Notes under the pieces: generated by a model
Databases searched by the model: none
Seen by the model: the letters and a program-made list of their open reading frames with translations, nothing else
Told to the model about the DNA's origin: nothing
Origin: Robertmurraya massiliosenegalensis JC6
Lineage (GTDB): Bacteria; Bacillota; Bacilli; Bacillales; Cytobacillaceae
Assembly: GCF_000311725.1 (NCBI RefSeq)
Contig: NZ_HE978517.1
Coordinates: 94,532-158,531, forward strand
Reading direction: 5' to 3'
DNA length: 64,000 bases
Program-made: the position numbers and the translations under genes
Shown: positions 17,784 to 27,071 of the stretch, one piece after another
How positions within the stretch are numbered: position 1 is the stretch's first letter
Layout of the letters: each line of letters begins with the position of its first letter

Positions 17784-18884
17784 CTATCCTCTTCTCCGCT
17801 CCACCATATTAATACCTAATCCCATATAAATCACAAAGATGAGCAAAAGAATTGCTATCGAAAAAGAAATATCATTCCAACTAGCACTATATAACGTAAC
17901 ATTTAACATTGCATCCACCGCATGCTTTAGCGGGAAGAGATCGGCGATAAATAATAAAACCGGGTTGCTAATTGTCCCTGGTGGCATGTATAACCCACTT
18001 ACGACTGGAATCATCGGGATAACTGAAGCAAAAACCGAATTAAATTTTTCAGGCGTCCTCAAAAATCCGCTTATAAACATCGCTAAACTAACCATGCTTA
18101 ACGTATAGACCACAGCGATCATAACAATTAAGCGGAAGTCCCCGAATTCAAAGTTCAATACATATTTAAATAAAAGCAAGACGGCCATAACTTGGAAGAA
18201 TCCAATGCCAAAACTATAAAGAAGATGCCCCATATACATATTCGTTTTTGACACGGGCGAAAGGATCAATCGATTCCAAATGCCACTTACCTTATCAGCA
18301 TTGATTCCATTCACTTTGAAACCAATCGTAAACATAACCACAAACAGGGTAAAGGTAAACAATAGCTGCGTCCCCATATCATGCTTAGGGATTTCCCCGC
18401 CACTAATGGATTGGGTTTGCACTTTGATTGGAGCATTCTCTAAATAGCGCTCAACCTCACTTCTGATTTCCGTCGTATTCCCAGTGCCCATCGCTGCTTG
18501 GAGCTGAGCTTCTTCCGTAAATATTTTATGCACTTCTTGCTCAACAAGCTGGATCGTTGAATTGTCTGAAGATGCAATTAAACGGTAATCCGTTTCCATC
18601 AATTGAAGGGCTACACTACTCTTCCCAGCTGACACATTTTCCCGCGCTTCATCTTCCTCTGCCAGTACAAAATTAAAAGCTTCACTTTCTTTCAACAAAT
18701 CGATCCATTTTTCTTCGATCGCATTGGCATTCGGTCCGGTGCTAAAAACAGATACGGTTGGCGGTTTCCCAAATGAACTATTTCCAAAGATTAACGTTGC
18801 TAAAATACTAAGCGCAATAAATAAAATAAGCGTAAACGGTTTTCGGATATCTTTCTTTAATTGTGCCTTAAAGACCGCAAACAT
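17784..18884 (-). CDS. lnrN: ABC-2 type exporter permease, LnrN-like
   Basis: Permease of 366 residues with the ABC-2 layout: an N-terminal helix, a long extracytoplasmic region (about residues 45-165), then five helices ending near the C-terminus. It overlaps the preceding permease gene by one base. In B. subtilis lnrJKLMN (yfiJKLMN) encodes a two-component system and an ABC exporter giving resistance to linearmycins and related polyenes; gene order and sizes match. The linearmycin role is inferred. Confidence 0.75.
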   Translation of the reverse strand: MFAVFKAQLKKDIRKPFTLILFIALSILATLIFGNSSFGKPPTVSVFSTGPNANAIEEKWIDLLKESEAFNFVLAEEDEARENVSAGKSSVALQLMETDYRLIASSDNSTIQLVEQEVHKIFTEEAQLQAAMGTGNTTEIRSEVERYLENAPIKVQTQSISGGEIPKHDMGTQLLFTFTLFVVMFTIGFKVNGINADKVSGIWNRLILSPVSKTNMYMGHLLYSFGIGFFQVMAVLLLFKYVLNFEFGDFRLIVMIAVVYTLSMVSLAMFISGFLRTPEKFNSVFASVIPMIPVVSGLYMPPGTISNPVLLFIADLFPLKHAVDAMLNVTLYSASWNDISFSIAILLLIFVIYMGLGINMVERRRG

Positions 18885-20143
18885 TACATACTCTCCTTTC
18901 TTGGAAATAGTGCCACACTAACTATCATACACCCTATAAAGAAAGTAAGTAGTATCGACATTGGGAGCCATAAATCGGAATAGACTCCGTTTTGTATCCA
19001 TTTAATAAGAATCGATTGGGTTAAGCCATTCGGCGTCCAATCACCGATTTTCTGAAAAATTTCAGGAAGTCCTTGCAAAGGGAAAAAGTTCCCCCCGAGG
19101 GCAGCCAAAAACATGATCATGACCGTGAAAATTCCATTGGCCGCATTGAGATCTTGTAATCGTAAGGTGATCGTTGTAAATAACGCCGATAATCCTGAAA
19201 CAGTCAAGACAAAAAAGGTAAGAACGAGCAACAAGCCTTTCCAAAATGCTACCGAATGATCAGGAAAAACATCAAATAAAAGCTGAACGGCTACTAACGT
19301 AAGCATGATTTGAACCCAACAAAAACAAAAGGTGGATATCGTCTTACCCATCAGAAATGCTAAAGGACTACTATTTGATAAAATAATTCGATTAAATACT
19401 CGCTCCCTTTTTTCTGTAACAGTTTTCATCGCAACCGTTTGGGCGATAAATAACGTAAAGAGGGTGCTCATCGCGATCGTAAAATATTGAACCATCGTGT
19501 ACGTTTTCGTTTCCTCAATTTTTTCGATTCCCCCTACTGGGAGAACAGGTTCGTTGCCACTTGTTACCCCTGTACTATTAAGGGCAAATTGAAAATTAAG
19601 ACTGTGCACGAATTGATTGACCATCTCTTGAAGTACTTGAACTTCTGTCGAAAATTCTTCTGCATGTATCGTTAAGGATGTATCTGTCTCCTCTCCTAGC
19701 ATAACTGCAGACAATACCTCAACGGTAAATCGATTCGGAATTTTAATATAGGCATCAAGCTTTCCGTCCACTACTAAACTTGAAGCTTCTTCCTCCGTTA
19801 ACTCTTCTACTTTTATCCATTCCTTCAACTCTGGACTCTGGAGAAAATGATTAAGTATATTTCTTGGTTCATTTAAGGTCGCTTGTCTAAGCAATTCCTC
19901 CTTTTCATTCGAAGGAAGAGACATTTGTTCGACTAAATCTTCAAACTCTCTCATCCCTGAAGCAGTCCCCTCATCCTCAACGACTCCTAAATTTATATTC
20001 ACCGGATTTCCTTCATCATTAAATAATCCAGCAAAGGCAAAGTTCAGTACGGCAATCAAAACGATTGGAAGGAGCAAAGTCATGAGCAGTCCTATCCGAT
20101 CTCGCCAGAATACCAATAAATCTTTTTTTAAAAATGACCACAT
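18884..20143 (-). CDS. lnrM: ABC-2 type exporter permease, LnrM-like
   Basis: Permease of 419 residues with one N-terminal helix, a large external domain (about residues 40-215) and five to six C-terminal helices including the ABC-2 segment FPLQGLPEIFQKIGDWTPNGLTQ. It is probably the heterodimer partner of the following permease, with the ATPase encoded just upstream. It has a tight operon position with a one-base overlap downstream. Confidence 0.75.
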   Translation of the reverse strand: MWSFLKKDLLVFWRDRIGLLMTLLLPIVLIAVLNFAFAGLFNDEGNPVNINLGVVEDEGTASGMREFEDLVEQMSLPSNEKEELLRQATLNEPRNILNHFLQSPELKEWIKVEELTEEEASSLVVDGKLDAYIKIPNRFTVEVLSAVMLGEETDTSLTIHAEEFSTEVQVLQEMVNQFVHSLNFQFALNSTGVTSGNEPVLPVGGIEKIEETKTYTMVQYFTIAMSTLFTLFIAQTVAMKTVTEKRERVFNRIILSNSSPLAFLMGKTISTFCFCWVQIMLTLVAVQLLFDVFPDHSVAFWKGLLLVLTFFVLTVSGLSALFTTITLRLQDLNAANGIFTVMIMFLAALGGNFFPLQGLPEIFQKIGDWTPNGLTQSILIKWIQNGVYSDLWLPMSILLTFFIGCMIVSVALFPRKESM

Positions 20144-20159
20144 TTCTTTTGCCCCCCTT

Positions 20160-21095
20160 CTAATCTCTCAACGATTTTCCAGTTAAGTGCAAAAATACAT
20201 CTTCGAGACTTGGGATCTCCATTTGAAAGTGTGTAATTTGAATTCCTACTTTTTCAGCAGCATGCACGACGTCACTTAATAAATGGCTCCCCTTTTTTAC
20301 AATGATTCGTAGCCCATTACTTGTCTCATCCACCTGACGAACATCCTTCATCATTCTTATCGTATTTAATAATTCTTCACTTTCCTTGCTTAGTTGAACT
20401 TGGATCGTATCATCATTTGATAGAATGCTGAGTAATTCCGACTTGCTCCCTGAGGCGACAATTTTGCCGTGGTCCATAATATAGACCCGATCACACAACT
20501 GCTCTACTTCCTCCATATAATGACTCGTATAAAGAATAGACGTTCCATACTGTTCATTTAAATTCCGCACTGTCTCGAGAATGTGGTTTCTTGATTGGGG
20601 ATCGATGCCGACTGTAGGCTCATCAAGAATCAATATCTTCGGTTGATGGAGGAGTGCTGCAGCAATATTAATTCTTCTTTTCATCCCACCCGAAAACGTT
20701 TTGATCACCTCTTTTTGACGGTTTTCCAAGCCAACCATCTCTAAAACTTCCTGAATTCGTTTCTCAAGCACACCCTTATCAACCTTATAAATCTCACCAA
20801 AAAACTTCAGGTTTTCATAGGCAGATAATTCTTCATATAGAGCAATTTCCTGTGGGACTACCCCGAGAACTTTACGGATCTCCGTGGGATTCTTGATTAT
20901 GCTTTTTTCTTCAAACACCACATCCCCAGATGTTGGTTTCAACAAAGACGAAATCATCGAAATCGTCGTCGATTTCCCCGCACCATTTGGACCAAGGAGT
21001 CCGACTGATTCACCCTCATTTAAATATAAATTAACCTCATCGACCGCTTTCTTGTCTTTATATGTCTTGCTTAAATTTATCGTTTCCAGCATCAT
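20160..21095 (-). CDS. lnrL: ABC exporter ATP-binding protein, LnrL-like
   Basis: ATPase of 311 residues that powers the two permeases downstream. Walker A GPNGAGKST is at residues 35-43, Q-loop VPQEIALYEEL, signature SGGMKRR, Walker B ILILDEPTVGID, and the switch His in YTSHYMEE. The C-terminal ~80 residues form the DRA-type exporter extension. The gene is separated from the regulators by a terminator-like hairpin, so exporter and regulators can be expressed at different levels. Confidence 0.85.
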   Translation of the reverse strand: MMLETINLSKTYKDKKAVDEVNLYLNEGESVGLLGPNGAGKSTTISMISSLLKPTSGDVVFEEKSIIKNPTEIRKVLGVVPQEIALYEELSAYENLKFFGEIYKVDKGVLEKRIQEVLEMVGLENRQKEVIKTFSGGMKRRINIAAALLHQPKILILDEPTVGIDPQSRNHILETVRNLNEQYGTSILYTSHYMEEVEQLCDRVYIMDHGKIVASGSKSELLSILSNDDTIQVQLSKESEELLNTIRMMKDVRQVDETSNGLRIIVKKGSHLLSDVVHAAEKVGIQITHFQMEIPSLEDVFLHLTGKSLRD

Positions 21096-21140
21096 TTACA
21101 CTCCTTCATAAAGGTTGTCACTTTATCTTCTCCTACTAAG

Positions 21141-21174
21141 AGTAAAAAAAAAGAAACAGTCTTACCACTGTCTC
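21141..21174 (-). terminator. Hairpin terminator between response regulator and exporter genes
   Basis: On the minus strand the stem GAGACAGT / ACTGTTTC (one G-U pair) is followed by nine T. It lies between lnrK-like and lnrL-like genes, so it either ends the regulator transcript or attenuates read-through into the exporter. Confidence 0.75.
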
Positions 21175-21218
21175 TAGTCACTCTCTTTAATTTGATCCAT
21201 TACTTTCATCACTTTAAT

Positions 21219-21851
21219 TTAAACAAGGTTATGGCGAATCGCGTATATTGCTAACTGCGTCCGATCTCTTAACCCTAATTTATTCAAAATTTGACTTGTA
21301 TTATTTTTCACTGTTCCCACTGAGATCGCCAGTCGCTCAGCAATTTCCCCATTACTAAGACCTTCTCCGATGCAGGTCAAAATATCTCTTTCTCGAGGAG
21401 TTAAAGAAGGATCTGGTTCTTGCTGTTGCTCACGATTTAGAAGGATTGGCATCACTTTTGCGGCGACATGATCTTCAATGGCAAGACCACCAGCTAAAGC
21501 ACTACGGATAGAGCGGAGCAATGATTCGGTATCTCCCGATTTCAAGATATAGCCACTTACACCTATTTTTAAAGCCTCTAGCACATATTGATTATCATCA
21601 AACGTTGTAAGCATCAATATTTTCGTTTGCGGCCACCTGGATTGAATCACCTTCGCTGTTTCAATTCCATCCATTTCAGGCATTCTGATATCGAGAATCG
21701 CAATGTCAAAGGCCTGCTTTTCACAAATCTGGATCGCTTCTTTACCATTATTTGCTTCTCCTGCAACTTCCATTTCTTCATCTGATTCAATCATCATTTT
21801 CAATCCTTGCCTGACCATTAATTGGTCCTCAGCCAATAAGATTCGAATCAT
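21219..21851 (-). CDS. lnrK: NarL/LuxR-family response regulator, LnrK-like
   Basis: Response regulator of 210 residues. The receiver domain has acidic residues E8/D9 and phospho-acceptor D54 (in AILDIRMPEMDG). A LuxR-type helix-turn-helix follows at about residues 145-205 (LTPRERDILTCIGEGLSNGEIAERLAISVGTVKNNTSQILNKL). It overlaps the kinase gene by 23 bases, so the pair is co-translated. It is expected to activate the exporter genes immediately downstream. Confidence 0.88.
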   Translation of the reverse strand: MIRILLAEDQLMVRQGLKMMIESDEEMEVAGEANNGKEAIQICEKQAFDIAILDIRMPEMDGIETAKVIQSRWPQTKILMLTTFDDNQYVLEALKIGVSGYILKSGDTESLLRSIRSALAGGLAIEDHVAAKVMPILLNREQQQEPDPSLTPRERDILTCIGEGLSNGEIAERLAISVGTVKNNTSQILNKLGLRDRTQLAIYAIRHNLV

Positions 21852-22995
21852 GCTCTAATCCCCCGTATCCAATTTTCAAATAGCCCTGAACGATAAACTT
21901 TTCTCCTGTTTTATATGTATCTAAATTCCCACCTAACTTTTGTAGTCGATTTCGCATTTCCGTAAGCCCAAAGCCTTCTGTAAAATGACTGTCGTTGGAA
22001 ACGGGATTATTGACTTCAAATCGAAAAATTCCTCCACCAGGTGCCTCGAATGAAATTTCTGCTTCCCTTGCTTGACTATGTTTCATGACATTGGTGAGAG
22101 CCTCTTGTACAGAACGATAAATAACGAAAGACTGCTCTCCAGTTAGAGGAGCTGTAAACGCACCATGTTTCACCGAAAAGTGAATTCGCAAAAAGCTTTC
22201 CATTTCCAGCTTACGAATTAATCGCAAGACACCTGGTAATCCACCCATTTCATTTACTTTTAACGATTTGACCGCTCTTCTCGTTTCTTCTAGACTCTCG
22301 TTTGCCAGCTCTTTCAAAAATCGAACCTGTTCTTGATCTTGTCCAGAAGTCTTTAAACGAAAGGCCTCTAACTGAATGATGAGAGCGGAAAGCTTATGTC
22401 CGACAGAATCATGAATTTCATGGGCAATTAACATCCGTTCTTCTTGCCTCGTCTCTTCTTCCTCAGAAAAAACACGCCGTTTAACATTTCGGTACTCACT
22501 AAGAAGAGCCTCGTACCTCGCCTCTAAATCTTGATTTTGATCGGTCATTTTTTTGTAAAAAGTCATCGCAATAAGAAGAATGACCATGTAGATAACGATG
22601 ACAACCTGCATGGATAGGGCAAGTCCCATATGAAAGATTATAAAGCTTAGTCCACCTGTACAAATCATCCCTAGTAACAAACTAAGTGCAAATCTTAGAC
22701 GGTAAAATCCTTCTCCAGTTATTAGAGAAACAACGAGAATGAAGTAAGGATTAATACTTCCATGTTGTTCAGGAAAAAATGTAACCATTGCAATAATTGC
22801 CTGTGTAAATAATAACGTGCTGACTATTTTGGGCTTCGCTAAGAATAACGGCAAGATGAAGAATAAAATAAAATACAAGGCCATTCCAAATAGCCTTCCT
22901 GTCATCGTTAGAATTTCTTCGTTGAAAAAATGAAGCCCTAACAACCAAACACTCAAGTTCAAGAAAAGCCATAACCAATATGAAAACATCTTCAT
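21829..22995 (-). CDS. lnrJ: Membrane sensor histidine kinase, LnrJ-like
   Basis: Sensor kinase of 388 residues. Five to six hydrophobic segments fill the first 150 residues, followed by a coiled linker, a HisKA_3 dimerisation domain with phospho-acceptor His in AHEIHDSVGHKLSALI, and a HATPase with N-box SVQEALTNVMKHSQA. This membrane-rich sensor with almost no external loop fits kinases that detect membrane-active antibiotics. GGGAGG lies just before the first ATG; the second ATG two codons on is an equally plausible start. Confidence 0.85.
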   Translation of the reverse strand: MKMFSYWLWLFLNLSVWLLGLHFFNEEILTMTGRLFGMALYFILFFILPLFLAKPKIVSTLLFTQAIIAMVTFFPEQHGSINPYFILVVSLITGEGFYRLRFALSLLLGMICTGGLSFIIFHMGLALSMQVVIVIYMVILLIAMTFYKKMTDQNQDLEARYEALLSEYRNVKRRVFSEEEETRQEERMLIAHEIHDSVGHKLSALIIQLEAFRLKTSGQDQEQVRFLKELANESLEETRRAVKSLKVNEMGGLPGVLRLIRKLEMESFLRIHFSVKHGAFTAPLTGEQSFVIYRSVQEALTNVMKHSQAREAEISFEAPGGGIFRFEVNNPVSNDSHFTEGFGLTEMRNRLQKLGGNLDTYKTGEKFIVQGYLKIGYGGLEHDSNLIG

Positions 22996-23067
22996 CCCAC
23001 CTCCCTCTGTTATTCATATTATCGTTCGATCGTCTTATTTTTAACAATGAATATTCCTAGTAGATCA

Positions 23068-23622
23068 TCAAATTGCAGTATTTTCCACATCCGTTTTCAA
23101 CAACGAGTACATATATAAATCATCAAATTTCCCTCTCGTAAACTCATAGTTTCGTAACAACCCTTCCCGCACAAAGCCTTGTTTTTCTACAAGTTTTTGC
23201 GATGGTAGATTCAGTGGTTCAATTAAAGCTTCGATTCTATGAATTTCCATCTGCTCAAATCCGTATCGAACGATGGCGTTAATCGCTTCTCCTGCGATTT
23301 TCTGCCCCCAATGAGCTTTACTAAGTTCAAAACCAATCTCACTGCGATAATGCTGAGGAACTCTATTGTGAAAGCCACAGCTTCCAATCATTTCTCCTTG
23401 TTCTTTTAACGTAATGCCCCATCGAATCCCTGTTTTATTCTTAAAAATAGATTGATACCAAGAAATTTCATCTAATGCTTCTTCTAGCGTCTGAAAAGGG
23501 TCTAACCCATAATATTTCATGACCTCTTCGTCAGAAAGGTAACTCAATATATGTGGTGCATCTTCTTCCGTTACATTCCTTAATAGTAACCTTTCTGTTT
23601 CAAGCACTGGAAATGTCGTCAT
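23068..23622 (-). CDS. RimJ/RimL-type GNAT acetyltransferase
   Basis: Acetyltransferase of about 184 residues. The first motif ETERLLLRNVTEEDA and the acetyl-CoA region HWGQKIAGEAINAIVRYGFEQMEIHRIEALIEPLNLPSQKLVEKQGFVREGLLR are typical of the RimJ/RimL group that acetylates protein N-termini or small amines. Start 23622 is chosen for its AGAGGAG element; a longer start at 23652 would overlap the previous stop (ATGA). It is the third gene of a run with a nucleotidyltransferase-like protein and a methyltransferase. Confidence 0.8.
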   Translation of the reverse strand: MTTFPVLETERLLLRNVTEEDAPHILSYLSDEEVMKYYGLDPFQTLEEALDEISWYQSIFKNKTGIRWGITLKEQGEMIGSCGFHNRVPQHYRSEIGFELSKAHWGQKIAGEAINAIVRYGFEQMEIHRIEALIEPLNLPSQKLVEKQGFVREGLLRNYEFTRGKFDDLYMYSLLKTDVENTAI

Positions 23623-23648
23623 AAGTAAAAACTCCTCTGCATTTTTCG

Positions 23649-24221
23649 TCATTTTAAAAGATGGTTTACCTGCACTTTATCCCAATTAGATGGCCAATTC
23701 TTTGTTTTGACCCGCTCTTCATATACAAGCACCTTTTCCATTTCTTCACGATAATCTGGAGTTGGATGAACCTCCAAATGAAGAACATCTCGAACTCCAT
23801 GCGGCGCAGTTAAGATCACATTGTCCTTCTCATCTAATTTTACTCCCAACGCCGTCACCGTTTCAGGAAATTTTGAAATCGCATCAACAGATGAATGATA
23901 AGGAGTCGTATTACTTTTAAGGTGCATTCTTGCTTGGTTTTTCACAGACCAAGGGATGTCAGGATGTATCGTTATTAACTTTTTTTCCAACTCTTTTTCA
24001 TAGAACTCTTCAATATTTGCGGAGTCAAAATAGATGACATCGACATCTGCAAGAGGTGTTCTCTCTATAAAATGGTGGAGTACATCCCATACTTTTGATC
24101 GAACAAAACCCGCACACACCCACCAATCTGGTAAATTCAATGTTTTCGCCGCTTTCAAAATTTCCATCATCCACTCATCCTCTTGGATAGCTGAAATGAT
24201 ATCTTTTTCATTATTGAGCAC
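23649..24221 (-). CDS. Nucleotidyltransferase family protein (NTP_transf_6/COG3575 type)
   Basis: Protein of 190 residues with motifs of a small nucleotidyltransferase-like family: WWVCAGFVRSKVWDVLH, then LADVDVIYFD (the acidic pair expected in a nucleotidyltransferase active site), and later HSSVDAISKFPETVTALGV. A GTG start follows GGAAGG. The substrate is unknown. It is the middle gene of a three-gene minus-strand run. Confidence 0.72.
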   Translation of the reverse strand: MLNNEKDIISAIQEDEWMMEILKAAKTLNLPDWWVCAGFVRSKVWDVLHHFIERTPLADVDVIYFDSANIEEFYEKELEKKLITIHPDIPWSVKNQARMHLKSNTTPYHSSVDAISKFPETVTALGVKLDEKDNVILTAPHGVRDVLHLEVHPTPDYREEMEKVLVYEERVKTKNWPSNWDKVQVNHLLK

Positions 24222-24244
24222 TTCTACACGCCTTCCATCCCTGA

Positions 24245-24946
24245 TTATATTTTTCTCACAACATACGTAATGGCATTTGTTTTTAAGATAACAGGTTTAT
24301 TATTACGAGCAATTTCATATTTTAATGGTTTCACATGCTGAGTTATGATCTCCCAACCATGATAAAACTTCTTTAATTTCTTAAACATGTCTGCTGTTCG
24401 AATATTAACTTCCATGAGTGGCTCTAATTGTTTATTCGTTTTTACATCCATTTCTTCCACTTCAGAATTGACAATCAAACAGTTCATTCCCTTCTTCTTT
24501 GTCCCATCCACCATCCGTTTCATGACAATATCTAATGTTTTTTCAGATGCTACATGCTCTAAACTAGACACGGCAATAATTAAATCAAAATCAGCTTTTT
24601 TTATTTGATAGTCACCAATATCCGCTTTTTCTAATTCAATCACCTGTTGAACATCAAACTCTTGGCGGTATTGCCCCAATTTCTCGAGCGCTGAATCTAA
24701 TAGGTCAACACAAACAATTTTGCCATTTCGATCTTTTATCGCCTCTGCTATCGGGATACTGTTTCTCCCCACTCCACACCCTAAATCTAGAACTTTGATT
24801 TGGTCCTTATCAAGTAAAGGAAGTACATCGATTACCGTTTTGACCGGCTTATATAACCATGAGCCTTCTTCAAACAACTTATAATGCTCATAACAAGAGT
24901 CATGATATTTCTTTTCTTCATTCCGAATATACTCCAATTTTTCCAA
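24245..24946 (-). CDS. Class I SAM-dependent methyltransferase
   Basis: Methyltransferase of 233 residues. The SAM-binding motif I is VLDLGCGVGRNSIPIAEAI near residues 50-70; motif II acidic end IVCVDLLDSA; motif IV DFDLIIAVSSLEH. TTG start at 24946 after AAGGGGGG with a 7-base spacer. The substrate is unknown. It leads the small run with the nucleotidyltransferase-like and GNAT genes, but nothing shows a shared pathway. Confidence 0.78.
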   Translation of the reverse strand: MEKLEYIRNEEKKYHDSCYEHYKLFEEGSWLYKPVKTVIDVLPLLDKDQIKVLDLGCGVGRNSIPIAEAIKDRNGKIVCVDLLDSALEKLGQYRQEFDVQQVIELEKADIGDYQIKKADFDLIIAVSSLEHVASEKTLDIVMKRMVDGTKKKGMNCLIVNSEVEEMDVKTNKQLEPLMEVNIRTADMFKKLKKFYHGWEIITQHVKPLKYEIARNNKPVILKTNAITYVVRKI

Positions 24947-25001
24947 CCTGAAGCCCCCCTTAACATTTCTTTAACAGCAGGCAAAAGTCCTTCCTCGTTT
25001 T

Positions 25002-26687
25002 TTACATCTCATCAGGTGCTCCCATTCCCAATAATCTTAATCCTTCTTTAAGAACCATTTTAACTGAATAAACCAACGTTAGTCTTGCCTGTTTTTGCTC
25101 AGGATCATCTAGAATACGGACAGAACCGTAATATTTATTAAACGCTTTGGAAAGTTCGATTAAAAATTTTGCTACCTGTGAAGGATCATATCCTTCATAG
25201 GAACGCTTCACTACATCTGGAAATGACATTAATGCCGTTATAATTGGCCAAGCTTCTTTATCTTCTATGATTCGTTCCTGACCTTCTTGAAAATCCCCTT
25301 TTCTCAGTAGTGACGCCGCACGGGCATGTGAGTATTGAACATATGGACCCGTTTCACCTTCAAATCGAAGCATATCCTGTAAGGAAAATTCAATGTCATG
25401 GAGACGGAAGTTGTTCAAATCGTGGAAAATGATCGCCCCTATTCCAACTTGATGCGCCACTTCCTCTTTTGCGTTTAAATTCGGATTCTTTTTCAAAATA
25501 CCTACCCTTGCTAGCTGAATCGCTTCCTCTAACACCTCTTCTAGTAAAACTACTTTTCCTTTTCGCGTCGACATTTTCTTTCCATCTTTCAGAATCATCC
25601 CAAATGGAACATGGACCATCCCTTCATGCCATGAATAGCCCATTTTCTGCAACACCGTAAATAACTGCTTGAAATGGAGCGACTGTTCATGACCGACTAC
25701 ATATAAAGACTGAGCAAAGTTATACGTTTCTTTGCGATATCGTGCCGCTGCCAAATCTCGAGTGGCATACAGGGTTGTTCCATCCTTTTTCTTGATTAAA
25801 CAAGGCGGTAGCTCTTCCGTTTCGAACTGAACGACCATTGCCCCTTCTGATTCTTCTAAAAGATTTTGTTCCTCCAGTAATTGGACAACTCGATCCATTT
25901 TATCATTGTAAAAAGATTCACCATGATATGAATCAAAGCGAATCCCTAGCAATTGATAGATTTTCGAGAACTCTTTTAATGATTCATCTCTGAACCACTT
26001 CCATAAATGAAGCGCCTCTTCGTCCTCATCCTCTAATTTTTTGAACCATGCTCTTCCTTTATCATTTAAATCATGGTTTTCTTCTGCTTCTTCATGAAAT
26101 TTCACATACAGTGTCAAAAGCTCCTTGATCGGGTTTTCCTTAACCTTCTCCTCATCTCCCCATTGTTTGTAGGCGACCATTAACTTACCAAACTGTGTGC
26201 CCCAATCACCTAAATGATTAATTCGAACGGGAGTATAACCATATTTTTCAGCGATTAGTGCTAATGAATGGCCAATAACGGTAGAACGTAAATGCCCCAT
26301 CGAAAATGGTTTGGCAATATTGGGAGAAGAAAAGTCGATCGTGATTACTTCGTTTTTTCCTAAGTCTAGATTCCCGTATTGTTCTTTTTCCAATAGAACC
26401 TTCTTTACGATCTTACTTGAAACATCTCGCATATTTAAAAAGACATTTACATATCCACTTGCTACCTCCACCTTTTCAAAAAGTGGTAAATCGATCTTTT
26501 CTGCGATTTCAAGTGCAATTTGATTTGGTGATTTACGATATATTTTAGCTAACTCAAAACAAGGAAATGCCAGATCTCCTAACTGCTCAAACTTTGGCTT
26601 CTCAATCATTTTCAGGATTTGTTTCCGCTTTATTTGACCATTTAAAGCTGAAAATAAGCACTCAACAAAATCATGTTTGACATTCAT
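25002..26687 (-). CDS. argS: Arginyl-tRNA synthetase
   Basis: Class I synthetase of 561 residues that charges tRNA-Arg. The N-terminal additional domain is followed by the catalytic core with SPNIAKPFSMGHLRST, where the usual HIGH signature reads SMGH, and by MSTRKG in the KMSKS position. A C-terminal DALR anticodon-binding domain ends the protein. The start at 26687 is chosen because GGAGGGG precedes it. Its mRNA starts with a full T-box leader, so it is controlled by uncharged tRNA. The sequence style resembles the second ArgS type of some Firmicutes and eukaryotes rather than B. subtilis ArgS. Confidence 0.92.
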   Translation of the reverse strand: MNVKHDFVECLFSALNGQIKRKQILKMIEKPKFEQLGDLAFPCFELAKIYRKSPNQIALEIAEKIDLPLFEKVEVASGYVNVFLNMRDVSSKIVKKVLLEKEQYGNLDLGKNEVITIDFSSPNIAKPFSMGHLRSTVIGHSLALIAEKYGYTPVRINHLGDWGTQFGKLMVAYKQWGDEEKVKENPIKELLTLYVKFHEEAEENHDLNDKGRAWFKKLEDEDEEALHLWKWFRDESLKEFSKIYQLLGIRFDSYHGESFYNDKMDRVVQLLEEQNLLEESEGAMVVQFETEELPPCLIKKKDGTTLYATRDLAAARYRKETYNFAQSLYVVGHEQSLHFKQLFTVLQKMGYSWHEGMVHVPFGMILKDGKKMSTRKGKVVLLEEVLEEAIQLARVGILKKNPNLNAKEEVAHQVGIGAIIFHDLNNFRLHDIEFSLQDMLRFEGETGPYVQYSHARAASLLRKGDFQEGQERIIEDKEAWPIITALMSFPDVVKRSYEGYDPSQVAKFLIELSKAFNKYYGSVRILDDPEQKQARLTLVYSVKMVLKEGLRLLGMGAPDEM

Positions 26688-26702
26688 TATTTTCCCCTCC
26701 AT

Positions 26703-26958
26703 AAAAAAACTCCCGCCTCTTATAAAAAGAGACGAGAGTTATGTAATCCCGTGGTACCACTCTAGTTGTTTTTAGAAACCTAAAAACCGCTTTAACTTGT
26801 TAACGAGGTTGTCCCCGTCCTTCCCTACTTATGTTCAGGATGGAATCTCCAAAGTGCGCTTCATTATTTGTTCCATGTTAGGCTTTCACCTTCCCTAACT
26901 CGCTTTTCACTTCACAAATAACTACTCTCTTTGTCATCGACATTTAAGGTATTGTCAT
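26703..26958 (-). promoter_or_regulatory. T-box riboswitch upstream of argS
   Basis: Minus-strand leader with the diagnostic T-box bulge sequence AGAGTGGTACCACGGG (about 26749-26764), a Stem I region with AGAGAGTAG and GGGAAGGTGAAAGCC, and a terminator AACTCTCGTCTC / GAGGCGGGAGTT followed by seven T. The probable specifier is CGC in the segment GAAGCGCAC (about 26855-26862), an arginine codon, consistent with the downstream gene. Uncharged tRNA-Arg would stabilise the antiterminator and switch argS on. Confidence 0.92.
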
Positions 26959-26959
26959 T

Positions 26960-26987
26960 ATTATATCCATTCTTTTAGAATTTTCAA
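26960..26987 (-). promoter_or_regulatory. Sigma-A promoter of the argS T-box transcript
   Basis: On the minus strand TTGAAA (26982-26987) and TATAAT (26960-26965) are 16 bases apart, just upstream of the T-box Stem I. Confidence 0.75.
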
Positions 26988-27071
26988 TATTGTAAGCAAT
27001 TATTTATTATATTTCTTAGCGATCGGCTATAATCAATTTAACTTTATTTTCCACAGTGACGAGGTGAAGGC

